A DNA stretch of 64,000 nt from JAWKWH01 sp963669455 (GTDB lineage: Bacteria; Pseudomonadota; Alphaproteobacteria; Rhizobiales; Rhizobiaceae), in contig OY770026.1 of assembly GCA_963669455.1 (NCBI GenBank), forward strand, positions 1,302,001 through 1,366,000, given 5' to 3'. Below are positions 27,137 through 36,317 of this stretch, one piece after another. The position numbers were made by a program, and so were the translations under genes. The first letter of the stretch is position 1; the number at the start of each line of letters is the position of its first letter. Below the pieces are notes generated by a model. That model did no database searches. It worked only from the letters and a program-made list of their open reading frames with translations, and was not told the origin of the DNA.

Positions 27137-29197
27137 ATGGGAAATCGCGCCGGAGAAAGACGCCAGGGACCGAAATGCATTGCCATTGTCGGTCCCTTTG
27201 CAAGTGGCAAGACGACGCTGTTAGAGGCGATTTTGGCGCGCTGCGGCGCTATCCCCAAACAGAATGCGGTGGCTTCGAAAAACACGGTGGGCGACCATTC
27301 GCCAGAAGCGCGCGAACACCAGATGAGTGTCGAGGCGACGGCCGCGACGACCGAATTCATGGGCGAAAGCCTGACCTTCATCGATTGTCCGGGGTCGGTC
27401 GAATTTACCTTCGAGGCGGAAGCCATTCTTCCGGCCTGCGATCTCGCGGTGGTGGTCGCCGAGGCGGATGAGAAGAAAATTCCGGCCTTGCAGATGATCA
27501 TGCGCCAGTTGGAGGATGCGGGCATTCCGCGGGTGCTGTTTTTGAACAAGGTCGATAAAAGCGAGCTTGGCGTGCGCGATACGCTGCAACTCTTGCAGCC
27601 GGCCAGCCGCAACCCGCTGCTGCTGCGCCAGATTGCGCTTCGAAATGACGGCATCGTTGTCGGGTCGATCGATCTGGCGCTGGAGCGGGCCTATATCTGG
27701 CGTGAGCATGCTGAAAGCGAAATCACCACGATTCCGGATGATGAAAAGGCGCGCGAGGTGGAGGCGCGGTTTTCCATGCTGGAGACGCTTGCCGATCACG
27801 ACGATGTGCTGATGGAACAGTTGCTCGATGAAATCGAACCACCGCGCGATGAAGTGTTTGATGATCTGTCGGCGGATCTGCGCGAAGGCACTGTGACGCC
27901 GGTATTCATTGGCACGGCGGAAAGCGGTCATGGGATATTGCGCCTGCTAAAGGCGATCCGTCATGACGGCCCCGATATTAACGACACGGCATACCGGCTG
28001 GGCGCCGGTGATGCGCTTGCCGCACCATCGCTTCAGGTGATGAAGACGATCCACACGCCGCATGGCGGAAAACTGTCTGTTGCGCGTGTGCTTGCGGGCG
28101 AGGTTTCGGACGGCGCGGAACTGTCGGCCGGGGAAAACCGTGACGGCAAGGTTTCCGGCCTTTATACGTTGCTCGGCAAGGATCACAGCAAGATTTCAAA
28201 GGCTTTGGCCGGTGAAACGGTGGCGCTTGGAAGACTGGAACACGCTGCGACCGGGGACACGCTTGGAGCGGCAAAGTCGGACATTGCTCAGTTAGCCAGG
28301 CTGGCCAAACCGCATACGGTGTTCTCCACCGCACTCAAGCCAAAAGAGCGCAAGGACGAGGTCAAATTGTCGTCGGCGTTGCAGCGCCTCGGCGAGGAAG
28401 ACCCGTCACTTACCATCGAGCATAATCAGGAATCCGGCGAAACCATCCTATCTGGCCATGGCGAGATGCATCTAAGGGTGATCAAGGAGCGCTTGCGGGG
28501 AAAATACCAGATAGCGGTGGAGGCCGGTGCTGCGGAGATCCCGTATCGCGAGACGATATTGAAAGGGACGACACAGCGCGGCCGCCACAAGAAGCAATCG
28601 GGCGGGCACGGGCAATTTGGCGATGTGGTTGTGGAGATCAAGCCAATGCCGCGCGGCTCCGGTTTCGAGTTTACCGACACGATCACTGGTGGGGTGGTGC
28701 CAAAACAATATATCCCCTCGGTCGAACACGGTATTCGCGATTTTTTGAAATGCGGCCCGCTCGGGTTCCCGGTGGTCGACTTGGCGGTCAATCTGTCGGA
28801 CGGTTCGTATCATTCGGTTGATTCCTCCGATATGGCGTTTCAGATGGCCGGCAAACTGGCGATGCGCGAGGGGCTTGCCTCTTGTCATCCGGTGTTGCTG
28901 GAACCGGTGATGCGGGTGACGATATCCACCCCGTCGGATATGACGGCCAGAGTGACGGCAATCATTCCGCAGCGGCGCGGCCAAATTCTGGGTTTCGATG
29001 CCAAACCCGGCTGGGATGGCTGGGACGTGGTGGAAGCCACCATGCCGCTTGCTGAAATGCGCGATTTGATCATTGAGCTTCGGTCTGCAACGGCCGGTGC
29101 TGCCAGCTATGACGCCAAGTTCGATCATATGGCCGAACTGGTCGGCCGCCTGGCAGACAATGTGATGAGTGCGCATGGCAAACAGGCCGCAGCGTAG
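27137..29197 (+). CDS. Elongation factor G-like GTPase (divergent EF-G paralogue)
   Basis: A 686-residue translational-GTPase family protein covering all five EF-G domains. The P-loop GPFASGKTT and the NKVD guanine motif are intact, but the switch regions are altered: the switch I RGITI of EF-G is replaced by HQMSV, and DTPGH is DCPGS, so the catalytic histidine is serine. Domain IV has GHGQFGDVVVEIKP and the GLASCHPVLLEPVM segment. This matches the EF-G-like second-copy family of alphaproteobacteria rather than the housekeeping fusA, which usually sits with rpsL-rpsG-tuf. GGAGGAGG before the ATG at 27137 fixes the start. A role in ribosome stress or recycling is a guess. Confidence 0.85.
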   Translation: MGNRAGERRQGPKCIAIVGPFASGKTTLLEAILARCGAIPKQNAVASKNTVGDHSPEAREHQMSVEATAATTEFMGESLTFIDCPGSVEFTFEAEAILPACDLAVVVAEADEKKIPALQMIMRQLEDAGIPRVLFLNKVDKSELGVRDTLQLLQPASRNPLLLRQIALRNDGIVVGSIDLALERAYIWREHAESEITTIPDDEKAREVEARFSMLETLADHDDVLMEQLLDEIEPPRDEVFDDLSADLREGTVTPVFIGTAESGHGILRLLKAIRHDGPDINDTAYRLGAGDALAAPSLQVMKTIHTPHGGKLSVARVLAGEVSDGAELSAGENRDGKVSGLYTLLGKDHSKISKALAGETVALGRLEHAATGDTLGAAKSDIAQLARLAKPHTVFSTALKPKERKDEVKLSSALQRLGEEDPSLTIEHNQESGETILSGHGEMHLRVIKERLRGKYQIAVEAGAAEIPYRETILKGTTQRGRHKKQSGGHGQFGDVVVEIKPMPRGSGFEFTDTITGGVVPKQYIPSVEHGIRDFLKCGPLGFPVVDLAVNLSDGSYHSVDSSDMAFQMAGKLAMREGLASCHPVLLEPVMRVTISTPSDMTARVTAIIPQRRGQILGFDAKPGWDGWDVVEATMPLAEMRDLIIELRSATAGAASYDAKFDHMAELVGRLADNVMSAHGKQAAA

Positions 29198-29412
29198 AAC
29201 AGGCTGTGTTTGAAGCCGAAGCAATCGTGGGTACGCACACCGCCGCCATCGGCCGGAAGGGCCGGGCCGCCTTACTGGCGGCGTTGAGTGATGAGGTGGA
29301 CTGGGAATTCCCCACGCAATCGTGATTGTCATTGGTTTGCCTTGCGGACGGGGCTGACTATTGTGTGGCCTGTTTAGGGCGGAATTTGTTACAAGGCAGA
29401 TAGGAGGCGCCA

Positions 29413-30381
29413 ATGGTTTCGATCCACAAACGGCCCGCATGGGCTATCGCAGAATCGCTTGCCACCCCGGAGAGCGCCTATCTGAACCGCCGCAGACTTT
29501 TGGCGGCAATGGGGCTTGGGGGACTGTCGGCGGCGGCTCTGACTATGATGCCGCGCGGCGCGGCCGCGGCTGGCGATCCAACGGCGGATCTTTATCCGGC
29601 AGCGCGTAACGAGGCCTTCAAGCTGGACCGGGAACTGACGCCGGAAGATGTCAACGGCTCTTACAATAATTTCTATGAGTTCGGCTCACACAAGAGCATC
29701 GCGGCCGCTGCGCAAAGTCTGGTCATTCGCCCCTGGGAGATTGAAATCGACGGCAAGGTCGAAAAACCGATGACCATCGCATTCGATGATCTGGTGCGTA
29801 AGATCCCACTCGAAGAGAGGCTCTACCGGCACCGTTGCGTCGAAGCCTGGTCGATGACGGTGCCTTGGACCGGTTTTGCACTGTCGAAGCTCGTTGAGAT
29901 GGCCAAGCCGCTCGGCTCGGCGAAATATCTGCGGTTCGAAACATTTCTCGATCCCGGCCAGGCCAGCGGTCAAAAACAGGTCTGGTATCCGTGGCCCTAT
30001 GTCGAGGGCGTGACCATGGCCGAGGCGATGAACGATCTGGCCTTCATGGTCACTGGCGCCTATGGCAAACCGGCGGCCAAGCAGTTCGGTGCGCCGATAA
30101 GGCTGGCCCTGCCGTGGAAATACGGTTTCAAGTCAATCAAATCCATCAAGAAGATTACCTTTACCGAAGAACGGCCAAAGAGTTTCTGGGAGCAGATCGC
30201 AGCGTCCGAATATGGCTTCTGGGCCAACGTCAATCCCGAGGTGCCGCATCCGCGCTGGAGCCAGGCATCGGAACGCATATTGCACACGAACGAGCGCGTG
30301 CCGACAATTCTGTTCAATGGCTATGGTGAGCAGGTGGCCGGCCTTTATGAAGGCCTTGAGAGCGAGAACCTGTTTATGTGA
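29413..30381 (+). CDS. msrP: Methionine sulfoxide reductase catalytic subunit, molybdopterin enzyme
   Basis: A 322-residue MsrP (YedY) protein that repairs oxidised methionine in periplasmic proteins. A twin-arginine export signal is present (NRRRLLAAMGLGGLSAAA, residues 25-42). The molybdenum-ligating cysteine is C142 in YRHRCVEAW, and the sulfite-oxidase-type fold follows, with PWKYGFKSIKSI near the C-terminus. ATAGGAGGCGCC precedes the ATG at 29413. Its membrane haem partner MsrQ normally lies next to it, but no msrQ is adjacent here; the next gene is the oppositely oriented LysR gene. MsrQ may be elsewhere or replaced by another electron donor. Confidence 0.92.
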   Translation: MVSIHKRPAWAIAESLATPESAYLNRRRLLAAMGLGGLSAAALTMMPRGAAAAGDPTADLYPAARNEAFKLDRELTPEDVNGSYNNFYEFGSHKSIAAAAQSLVIRPWEIEIDGKVEKPMTIAFDDLVRKIPLEERLYRHRCVEAWSMTVPWTGFALSKLVEMAKPLGSAKYLRFETFLDPGQASGQKQVWYPWPYVEGVTMAEAMNDLAFMVTGAYGKPAAKQFGAPIRLALPWKYGFKSIKSIKKITFTEERPKSFWEQIAASEYGFWANVNPEVPHPRWSQASERILHTNERVPTILFNGYGEQVAGLYEGLESENLFM

Positions 30382-30430
30382 CCTGGCGGGGCAAAGACCC
30401 CGATGGCGGCGTGAAGGCGCTCATTTTTGC

Positions 30431-30485
30431 ATAGAGCATTTTGAGCTAAAACGGAGCCGCTCGAAATGCTCTATCTTTTTGTTTT
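30431..30485 (+). terminator. Hairpin followed by T-rich stretch, likely msrP terminator
   Basis: ATAGAGCATTTTGAGC (30431-30446) pairs with GCTCGAAATGCTCTAT (30459-30474) with one mismatch, and is followed by CTTTTTGTTTT. It lies 50 bases after the msrP stop. The loop contains AAAACGGAG, shared with the repeat at 20078-20115, so a dispersed repeat seems to serve as terminator here. Confidence 0.6.
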
Positions 30486-30488
30486 AAC

Positions 30489-30532
30489 GCACTTTTCGAG
30501 CGGAAAACCGCTCACACTTTTCCTAAAAGTGC
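30489..30532. repeat. Nested palindrome next to the msrP terminator
   Basis: The outer arms GCACTTTT (30489-30496) and AAAAGTGC (30525-30532) enclose an inner stem GAGCGG-AAAA-CCGCTC (30498-30513). It may form a cruciform or a second terminator for the convergent LysR gene. It resembles the other AGAGC-type palindromes in composition. Confidence 0.55.
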
Positions 30533-30774
30533 TCTAAAAGTAATGAAAGCATTTTGGCAAAAGAAAAGGCCGGGCGTTTCCGGCCGGCCTTGAAAAATTG
30601 GGTTGACCCAATCGGTCATCGCCCAAAATATACGCCACCGGTGCCAATGGGAGGAGGAATGCATCCGGTGACTGATGTTTATATGTTAATTATCGAGCCG
30701 GTTTTCAACCGGCTTTTGTGCATTGCACCCATGCAAAAAATGCATGACTGATATTTCTGCATGAATTTACCGGG

Positions 30775-31671
30775 TCAATAGGTCCAGTTGCGTGCCTTTG
30801 ACAGCAGAAAATCGCGGAAAGCCTTGAGTTTGGCCTGCGATCTCATTGCTTCAGGATAGCAAAAATAGGTGTCGAAGGAGGGTGGTTCCAAATCGGGCAG
30901 CACCTGTACGAGGCCGGAATCACCGGCGATCATGTAGTCCGGCAGCATGGCAATACCGGCACCGAGCTGAACCGATCTCTTGATCGACAACAAATCGTTG
31001 ATCTGCAGCGAGGCCATGCGTTTCGCCCCTTCGGGCATGCCTAGGCTTTCCAGTTGATTGAGATTGCCGAGCCATTGTGGAACCGGCTCTCCGAAAGTGA
31101 CGATCCGGTGATTGTCCAGATCGGTCACTTCTCGCGGTTCGCCACAGGATTTCAGATAGGCCGGTGAGGCATAAAGGTGCAAATGAACGGTGAACACCTT
31201 GCGCTGGATTAAGTCTGGTTGCTGGGGCTGCCGCAAGCGGATGGCGCAATCGGCCTGCCTGGTCGTCAGGTCGAGCTCCTCATTGGCGAGGATGAGTTGC
31301 AGGTTGATATCCGGATAGACCGCGATGAATTCTGGCAGCCTGTCCGTCAACCATCCGGCGCCAAGGCCGACAGTTGTGGAAACACGCAGCGTTCCTTGAG
31401 GTTTGTCGGTGGTTTCGCCGAGCTGCGATTTAACGGTTTCAAGCTTGACGAAGACATCATGGGCGGTGCGAAACAAAAGTTCACCCTGTTCTGTCAAGAC
31501 GAGCCCGCGCGCGTGGCGTTGGAACAGCGGCACGCCGACATCGTGCTCCAATGCGCTTACCTGGCGCGAAATCGCCGATTGCGACAGATGCAGCGATTCT
31601 GCGGCATGGGTGAACGAGCCTGCTTCTGCTGCGGCATGAAACACGCGCAGTTTGTCCCAGTCAAAGGCCAT
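30775..31671 (-). CDS. lsrB: LysR-family regulator, LsrB/VtlR type
   Basis: A 298-residue LysR protein. The N-terminal winged helix (LRVFHAAAEAGSFTHAAESL, then SQSAISRQVSALE) is followed by the effector domain. It agrees along its length with LsrB of Sinorhizobium/Agrobacterium and VtlR of Brucella as I recall them, including ADCAIRLRQPQQ, FDTYFCYP and a final KARNW. In those species the protein controls LPS, redox and virulence genes. An AAAGGGAGA ribosome-binding site precedes the ATG at 31671. It lies 30 bases downstream of trxB in the same operon, the conserved arrangement. Control of the divergent lrp-LPS operon is a reasonable inference. Confidence 0.85.
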   Translation of the reverse strand: MAFDWDKLRVFHAAAEAGSFTHAAESLHLSQSAISRQVSALEHDVGVPLFQRHARGLVLTEQGELLFRTAHDVFVKLETVKSQLGETTDKPQGTLRVSTTVGLGAGWLTDRLPEFIAVYPDINLQLILANEELDLTTRQADCAIRLRQPQQPDLIQRKVFTVHLHLYASPAYLKSCGEPREVTDLDNHRIVTFGEPVPQWLGNLNQLESLGMPEGAKRMASLQINDLLSIKRSVQLGAGIAMLPDYMIAGDSGLVQVLPDLEPPSFDTYFCYPEAMRSQAKLKAFRDFLLSKARNWTY

Positions 31672-31701
31672 GCTTCATCTCCCTTTGCCGGAAGCTACCG
31701 G

Positions 31702-32676
31702 CTATTGCGCCGCGACTTGGTGGGTTTCAATCGCCGCCAGGTATTTTTCGGCCTCAAGGGCCGCCATGCAGCCGAGGCCGGCGGCCGTGACCGCCTGACG
31801 GTAGGTGTCGTCGGTTACATCGCCTGCGGCAAAGACACCCGGTACATCCGTTGCGGTCGAATCCGGGGCGGTTTCGATATAGCCGTTCGGCTTTTGTTTG
31901 ACCTTGCCTTCAAACAGCGACACCGCAGGCGCATGACCGATGGCGACAAACACTCCGTCAACGGCCAGTTCGGTAATGCCGCCGGTTTTGACATTCTTAA
32001 GCCTGGCACCGGTGACAGAGGGCGGCATCGGCGGCTTGGCGGGGTTGCCGGTGATCTCGTCTAAAACGGTATCCCAGAGGAGTGTGACGTTTTCCTTTGC
32101 AAACAACCGTTCCTGCAAGATGCGTTCGCAGCGCAGTTCATCGCGGCGGTGGATCAGCGTGACTTGTCTGGCGAGATTGGACAGATAAAGCGCTTCCTCG
32201 GCGGCGGAATTGCCGCCGCCGATGACCGCGACATCCTTGCCGCGATAGAAAAACCCGTCACAGGTCGCGCAGGCCGAGACGCCGAAGCCCATGAATGTCT
32301 GTTCGCTCGGGATGCCAAGCCATTTGGCTTTGGCACCGGTGGCGAGGATCAGCGCATCGCAGGTGTATTCATTGCCGGAATCGCATTTGAGCCGGAACGG
32401 TCTGCGGTCGACATCGACTTCGGTAACGATATCATTGATGACGGCGGTGCCGACATTTTCGGCCTGTTTCAGCATTTCACCCATCAGCCACGGTCCTTGA
32501 ACCGGATCGCCGAATCCTGGGTAATTTTCCACCTCCGTGGTGATCATCAACTGTCCGCCCTGCTCAAGGCCCGCAATCAATACGGGTTTCAGCATCGCGC
32601 GGGCAGCATAAATGGCGGCGGTGTATCCGGCAGGTCCCGAACCAATGATGATAACGGGCGCATGGGTGGTGGTCAT
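31702..32676 (-). CDS. trxB: Thioredoxin reductase
   Basis: A 324-residue flavoenzyme that reduces thioredoxin with NADPH in the cytoplasm. FAD-binding GSGPAG is at residues 12-17, the redox-active pair C136-A-T-C139 is in SACATCDGFF, the NADPH motif GGGNSA follows, and VFAAGDVTDDTYRQA closes the FAD site. No Shine-Dalgarno sequence is obvious before the ATG at 32676; the upstream bases are pyrimidine-rich. It heads the trxB-lsrB operon and diverges from lrp. Confidence 0.95.
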   Translation of the reverse strand: MTTTHAPVIIIGSGPAGYTAAIYAARAMLKPVLIAGLEQGGQLMITTEVENYPGFGDPVQGPWLMGEMLKQAENVGTAVINDIVTEVDVDRRPFRLKCDSGNEYTCDALILATGAKAKWLGIPSEQTFMGFGVSACATCDGFFYRGKDVAVIGGGNSAAEEALYLSNLARQVTLIHRRDELRCERILQERLFAKENVTLLWDTVLDEITGNPAKPPMPPSVTGARLKNVKTGGITELAVDGVFVAIGHAPAVSLFEGKVKQKPNGYIETAPDSTATDVPGVFAAGDVTDDTYRQAVTAAGLGCMAALEAEKYLAAIETHQVAAQ

Positions 32677-32993
32677 GGAGGGGCTTTCTGTCGGCGTTGG
32701 CGAAATTCGATTGTTTGTTGTCGGGCGGGGCCAATGTAGGTTCGGCCATGGGGTGGTTGCAAGGCCGGGCGGGTGTCAAAGAGGCTTTCGTCGACAGGTT
32801 TTGGCGGACATCCAGGGTATCTTTGCAAGGAAAAGCGCTGGAAAACAGTGTCCGGAGCAGGGCAGCCGGTTTTTGCGCCATGGTTGATCCTTCCTGCGGG
32901 TTTATGACCGCGTTTTTGGCGGGCTTGGCTAAACCGCAATCATCGGGTAACAGAATTGCTGCCGCGTGAAACATTCTTGCGCACAGGAACAGC
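32677..32993. promoter_or_regulatory. Divergent promoter region between trxB-lsrB and lrp-LPS genes
   Basis: About 317 bases with no supported gene. It must carry the promoters of trxB (minus) and lrp (plus). If the LysR protein acts here as LsrB does in Sinorhizobium, its T-N11-A type site should lie in this stretch, but I cannot pick one site with confidence. Confidence 0.5.
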
Positions 32994-33479
32994 ATGACAA
33001 TGCCGATCAAGGCTGAACTTGACGCAATCGACTGGAAGATCCTGCGGGAATTGCAGGAAAGCGGCCGCATGACCAATGTGGAGCTTTCCAGACGTGTCGG
33101 CATTTCCGCGCCACCGTGCCTCAGGCGGCTGAAGCAGCTGGAAAAAAGCGGGATCATCAAGGGATATCGTGCGTTGCTCGATGGCCCGGCGCTCGGTTTG
33201 GATATCGTTGCCTTCTGCCTTGTCGGGCTGCACCACCAATCGGAAGTGGAGTTAAAGGCGTTTTCTCAGTTGACGCTTGAATGGCCGCTGGTGCGGCGGG
33301 CCTGGATGGTTTCCGGCGAAACAGATTTTTTGCTGCATTGCGTGGCCAGCGATCTTACCTCGTTTCAGAATTTTGTCATTGAGGTTCTGGCGGCGGTGCC
33401 GAATGTCGATACGGTGCGCACCGCGCTCACCATCCGGCAGATAAAGGATGAGGGGCTCGTCGATATCGATGTCCGCTGA
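32994..33479 (+). CDS. lrp: Lrp/AsnC-family transcriptional regulator
   Basis: A 161-residue Lrp protein: an N-terminal helix-turn-helix (DAIDWKILRELQESGRMTNV, then SRRVGISAPPCLRRLKQLE) and a C-terminal RAM ligand-binding domain (WPLVRRAWMVSGETDFLLH...). AGGA lies seven bases before the ATG at 32994. Its last eleven bases overlap the start of the FkbM methyltransferase gene, so it is the first gene of the LPS operon. The same arrangement, lrp with lps genes downstream and greA beyond, is known from S. meliloti, which supports a role near cell-surface regulation. Confidence 0.9.
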   Translation: MTMPIKAELDAIDWKILRELQESGRMTNVELSRRVGISAPPCLRRLKQLEKSGIIKGYRALLDGPALGLDIVAFCLVGLHHQSEVELKAFSQLTLEWPLVRRAWMVSGETDFLLHCVASDLTSFQNFVIEVLAAVPNVDTVRTALTIRQIKDEGLVDIDVR

Positions 33480-34335
33480 ATTTAGAGCAGTTTCGCAAGA
33501 TGAGTACCGCCCACAGTTGAGCGACGGGACCGAGCCCTGGGGACGGTTTGCGCCCAATGCGCTGCAAAAGCTGCTGATTGATTTTACGCGCAACACGCCG
33601 CTCAGACGTGGCGTGTTTCGCCGCACCATGACGCGGCTGATCATGGCGATGAGCGGTGGTCCGCTCGACGTTAAGTTTCGCGACTGTGCTTTCAGGCTCT
33701 ACGGGCACAATAATCTGATCGAATATGGCATTCTGCTCAATCGCGACTACAACGCGGTCGATATCGATTTTTTGCTCGATGGCGCTTCGCCGGGCGACAA
33801 TTTTGTCGATGTCGGCGCCAATATCGGCCTTTATTCGCTGCCGCTGGCGAAACGCGCCGGCCAATCGGGCAAAGTCGTTTCAATCGATGCCAATCCGTTG
33901 ATGGCTTCGCGATTTGCGCGCAATGCCGAATGGTCGGGTCTCGTCAATATCGCCTTGTTTGCCTGTGGTGTGAGTGATCATGCGGGGGCTGCAAACCTTG
34001 CCATTCGCAAGAATGATGTCGCCATCGTTGCGCTTTCGGAAAATGATGACGGCGATATTCCAATCCGGACGCTTGGCTCGATTATCGCAGAAGCCGGGCT
34101 TCAATCGATCTATGGGCTGAAAATCGATATCGAAGGCCATGAGGACAAGGCGTTGGTGCCGTTTTTGGATGGGGCAGACCGCGCGCTGCTGCCGAAACGG
34201 ATCGTCATCGAACATCCTGAGCCGGATCAGGACTATCCCGGCTGCACGGCCGCTTTTGCGCGGTGCGGTTACCGGCTTGCCGGGCGGACCCGCAACAACT
34301 CGCTTTACCGGCTGGAGAATTCCGGTTCGCAATGA
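33469..34335 (+). CDS. FkbM-family SAM-dependent methyltransferase
   Basis: A 288-residue methyltransferase. The SAM-binding motif is FVDVGANIGLYSL, and the FkbM signature KIDIEGHE follows about 110 residues later. FkbM proteins O-methylate sugars or similar hydroxyls, here probably a surface-polysaccharide residue. The chosen ATG at 33469 lies inside the end of lrp, with GAGGGG about 13 bases upstream; a later in-frame start is possible because the first 25 residues have no family counterpart. The next gene starts in a four-base ATGA overlap. Confidence 0.8.
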   Translation: MSAEFRAVSQDEYRPQLSDGTEPWGRFAPNALQKLLIDFTRNTPLRRGVFRRTMTRLIMAMSGGPLDVKFRDCAFRLYGHNNLIEYGILLNRDYNAVDIDFLLDGASPGDNFVDVGANIGLYSLPLAKRAGQSGKVVSIDANPLMASRFARNAEWSGLVNIALFACGVSDHAGAANLAIRKNDVAIVALSENDDGDIPIRTLGSIIAEAGLQSIYGLKIDIEGHEDKALVPFLDGADRALLPKRIVIEHPEPDQDYPGCTAAFARCGYRLAGRTRNNSLYRLENSGSQ

Positions 34336-35198
34336 ACGTGGCGATTGTACCTTATGACAAAAGACCGGGGTTTGGCTTTCAGCATACGCCGCTCGCCTCT
34401 TTGCGCTGGCCGCTCGGTGCGCCTGCTGACCTGTCGGGGACGGTTGGCGATCTTGGAGCGGAAGACCATTTGATTTTTTATCCATCCAGCAGGCTTTACT
34501 ACGCCCCGTTTCATGGCGTGCGTTGCAAGTTTTCGCTGATGATCGTCGAGCCGGAGGCGGTTCATGGCCGCCATATGAGGCTGATGCGCCTTTTTCACCG
34601 CCGGTTTTATAAGGTGCTCACATGCAATCGAGCGCTGAAGGCGGCGATACCCAATGCGCTACACTATGTGTTCGGGTCGAGCTGGATAAAGGGTCAGGAG
34701 GCACTGGATAGGGCCAAGACCAGACAATTGTCGCTGATTGCGTCCGCCAAACGCGTCTATGAAGGACATCAATTGCGTCATGCGACGGCCGATTGGCTGA
34801 TGTCCTCGGGTTTCGACGCTGATCTTTTGGGGCGGGGATACCGGCCGTTCGACGAAAAAACCGATGGTCTTGCGCCTTATCGCTATTCCGTGGTGATCGA
34901 AAATGTGCGCGAGCCTGGTTATTTTACCGAAAAGCTGATCGACTGCCTGATTTGCGATACCGTGCCGATCTATTGGGGTGCGCCGGATATCGGCGATTAT
35001 TTCGATGGCGAAGGCATGTTGATCTGCAACAGCCTCGACGATATCAAAGCTGCGACCGATGGCCTTTCCAAGGCCGATTATGAGCGGCGCCTTACCGCGA
35101 TTGGTAAAAACCGGAAAAGGGCCCTGCAATATGCCGATCATGAACGAAATGCCGCTTGGCTTTTGACAAGCGGGACTATGCCCGCCAAGGATATTTAA
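34332..35198 (+). CDS. Glycosyltransferase family 10, alpha-1,3-fucosyltransferase type
   Basis: A 288-residue transferase. The alpha-1,3-fucosyltransferase motif is clear at residues 183-216: YRYSVVIEN...YFTEKLIDCL...VPIYWGAP. GT10 enzymes move L-fucose from GDP-fucose to GlcNAc or Glc residues; some accept related GDP-deoxysugars. It starts in an ATGA overlap with the FkbM gene and its stop shares a base with the gmd start, so it is co-translated with the genes that make its donor. It has no signal or membrane part and should act at the cytoplasmic face. The exact linkage is inferred from the family only. Confidence 0.85.
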   Translation: MNVAIVPYDKRPGFGFQHTPLASLRWPLGAPADLSGTVGDLGAEDHLIFYPSSRLYYAPFHGVRCKFSLMIVEPEAVHGRHMRLMRLFHRRFYKVLTCNRALKAAIPNALHYVFGSSWIKGQEALDRAKTRQLSLIASAKRVYEGHQLRHATADWLMSSGFDADLLGRGYRPFDEKTDGLAPYRYSVVIENVREPGYFTEKLIDCLICDTVPIYWGAPDIGDYFDGEGMLICNSLDDIKAATDGLSKADYERRLTAIGKNRKRALQYADHERNAAWLLTSGTMPAKDI

Positions 35199-36307
35199 TG
35201 ACCAAAGCCAACGACACAGCACCGAAAAAGGCCCTGATTACCGGCGTAACCGGCCAGGATGGTGCGTATCTGTCTGAATTCCTGCTGAAAAAAAACTATC
35301 AGGTTCACGGGATCAAGCGCCGCACGTCGTTGTTCAACACGGCGCGCATCGATCATCTGTTTGAAGGTGACTATGGCAAAAGCGGCCAATATGTACTGCA
35401 TCACGGCGACATGACCGATTCCTCGTCGCTGACGCATATTTTGCAACAGGTTCAGCCCGACGAGGTCTACAATCTTGCAGCCCAAAGCCACGTCGCGGTG
35501 TCATTCGAGGAGCCTGAATATACCGCCAATTCCGATGCGCTCGGCACGCTTCGCCTGCTGGAGGCGATCCGCATTCTGGGGCTTGGCGAAAAAACCCGGT
35601 TTTACCAGGCATCGACGTCGGAACTATACGGCCTCGTGCAGGAAACACCGCAGCGCGAGACCACACCGTTTTATCCGCGCAGTCCCTATGCTGCTGCGAA
35701 GCTCTATGCCTACTGGATCACAGTCAACTATCGTGAGGCCTACGGGCTTTATGCGTGCAACGGCATTCTGTTCAACCATGAATCGCCGATCCGCGGCGAA
35801 ACCTTCGTCACACGCAAGATTACCCGCGCACTGACGCGCATCAAACTCGGCATGCAGGACTGCCTTTATCTCGGTAATATGGACGCCAAGCGCGACTGGG
35901 GGCATGCGCGCGACTATGTTGAGATGATGTGGCTGATGCTGCAGCAGGATGAGCCGCGCGACTTTGTTATCGCGACCGGCGAGCAGTATTCCGTGCGTGA
36001 TTTCGTCGAGGCGGCGGCAGGCGAACTTGATATGACGATCACCTGGCAAGGCGAGGGGGAAAGCGAGGCCGGGGTTGATGCAGACGGTCGCACGATTGTC
36101 GCTGTCGATCCAAGATATTACCGGCCGACGGAGGTCGAAACGCTGCTTGGCGATGCCTCCAAGGCGCATCGCGAACTGGGCTGGCAGCCCAAAACCACCT
36201 TTGGCGATCTGGTGCGCGAAATGACGATTGCCGATTTACGCGATGCGGAACTGGAGCAAAAAAGCACTTCGCTGATGCATAATTCCTTCGGCGCGGACAA
36301 GGATTGA
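35198..36307 (+). CDS. gmd: GDP-mannose 4,6-dehydratase
   Basis: A 369-residue extended SDR that converts GDP-D-mannose to GDP-4-keto-6-deoxymannose, the common precursor of GDP-fucose, rhamnose, perosamine and colitose. The NADP-binding motif is GVTGQDGAYL, the active-site segment is ASTSELYG, and the catalytic YxxxK is in SPYAAAKLYAYW. Family landmarks KRRTSLFNT and FNHESPIRGETFVTRKI are intact. The ATG at 35198 overlaps the previous stop by one base (TAATG), with AAGGA upstream. Confidence 0.95.
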   Translation: MTKANDTAPKKALITGVTGQDGAYLSEFLLKKNYQVHGIKRRTSLFNTARIDHLFEGDYGKSGQYVLHHGDMTDSSSLTHILQQVQPDEVYNLAAQSHVAVSFEEPEYTANSDALGTLRLLEAIRILGLGEKTRFYQASTSELYGLVQETPQRETTPFYPRSPYAAAKLYAYWITVNYREAYGLYACNGILFNHESPIRGETFVTRKITRALTRIKLGMQDCLYLGNMDAKRDWGHARDYVEMMWLMLQQDEPRDFVIATGEQYSVRDFVEAAAGELDMTITWQGEGESEAGVDADGRTIVAVDPRYYRPTEVETLLGDASKAHRELGWQPKTTFGDLVREMTIADLRDAELEQKSTSLMHNSFGADKD

Positions 36308-36317
36308 GGCCCTGACT

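Larger units (their letters stand above)
30382..30774. other. Repeat-rich intergenic region between msrP and the LysR gene
   Basis: Nearly 400 bases with no supported gene. It contains the palindromes at 30431-30474 and 30489-30532 and a GC-rich stem at 30566-30591 (AAGGCCGG against CCGGCCTT, 10-base loop). The genes on both sides converge here, so some of these stems probably end transcription. Confidence 0.55.
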
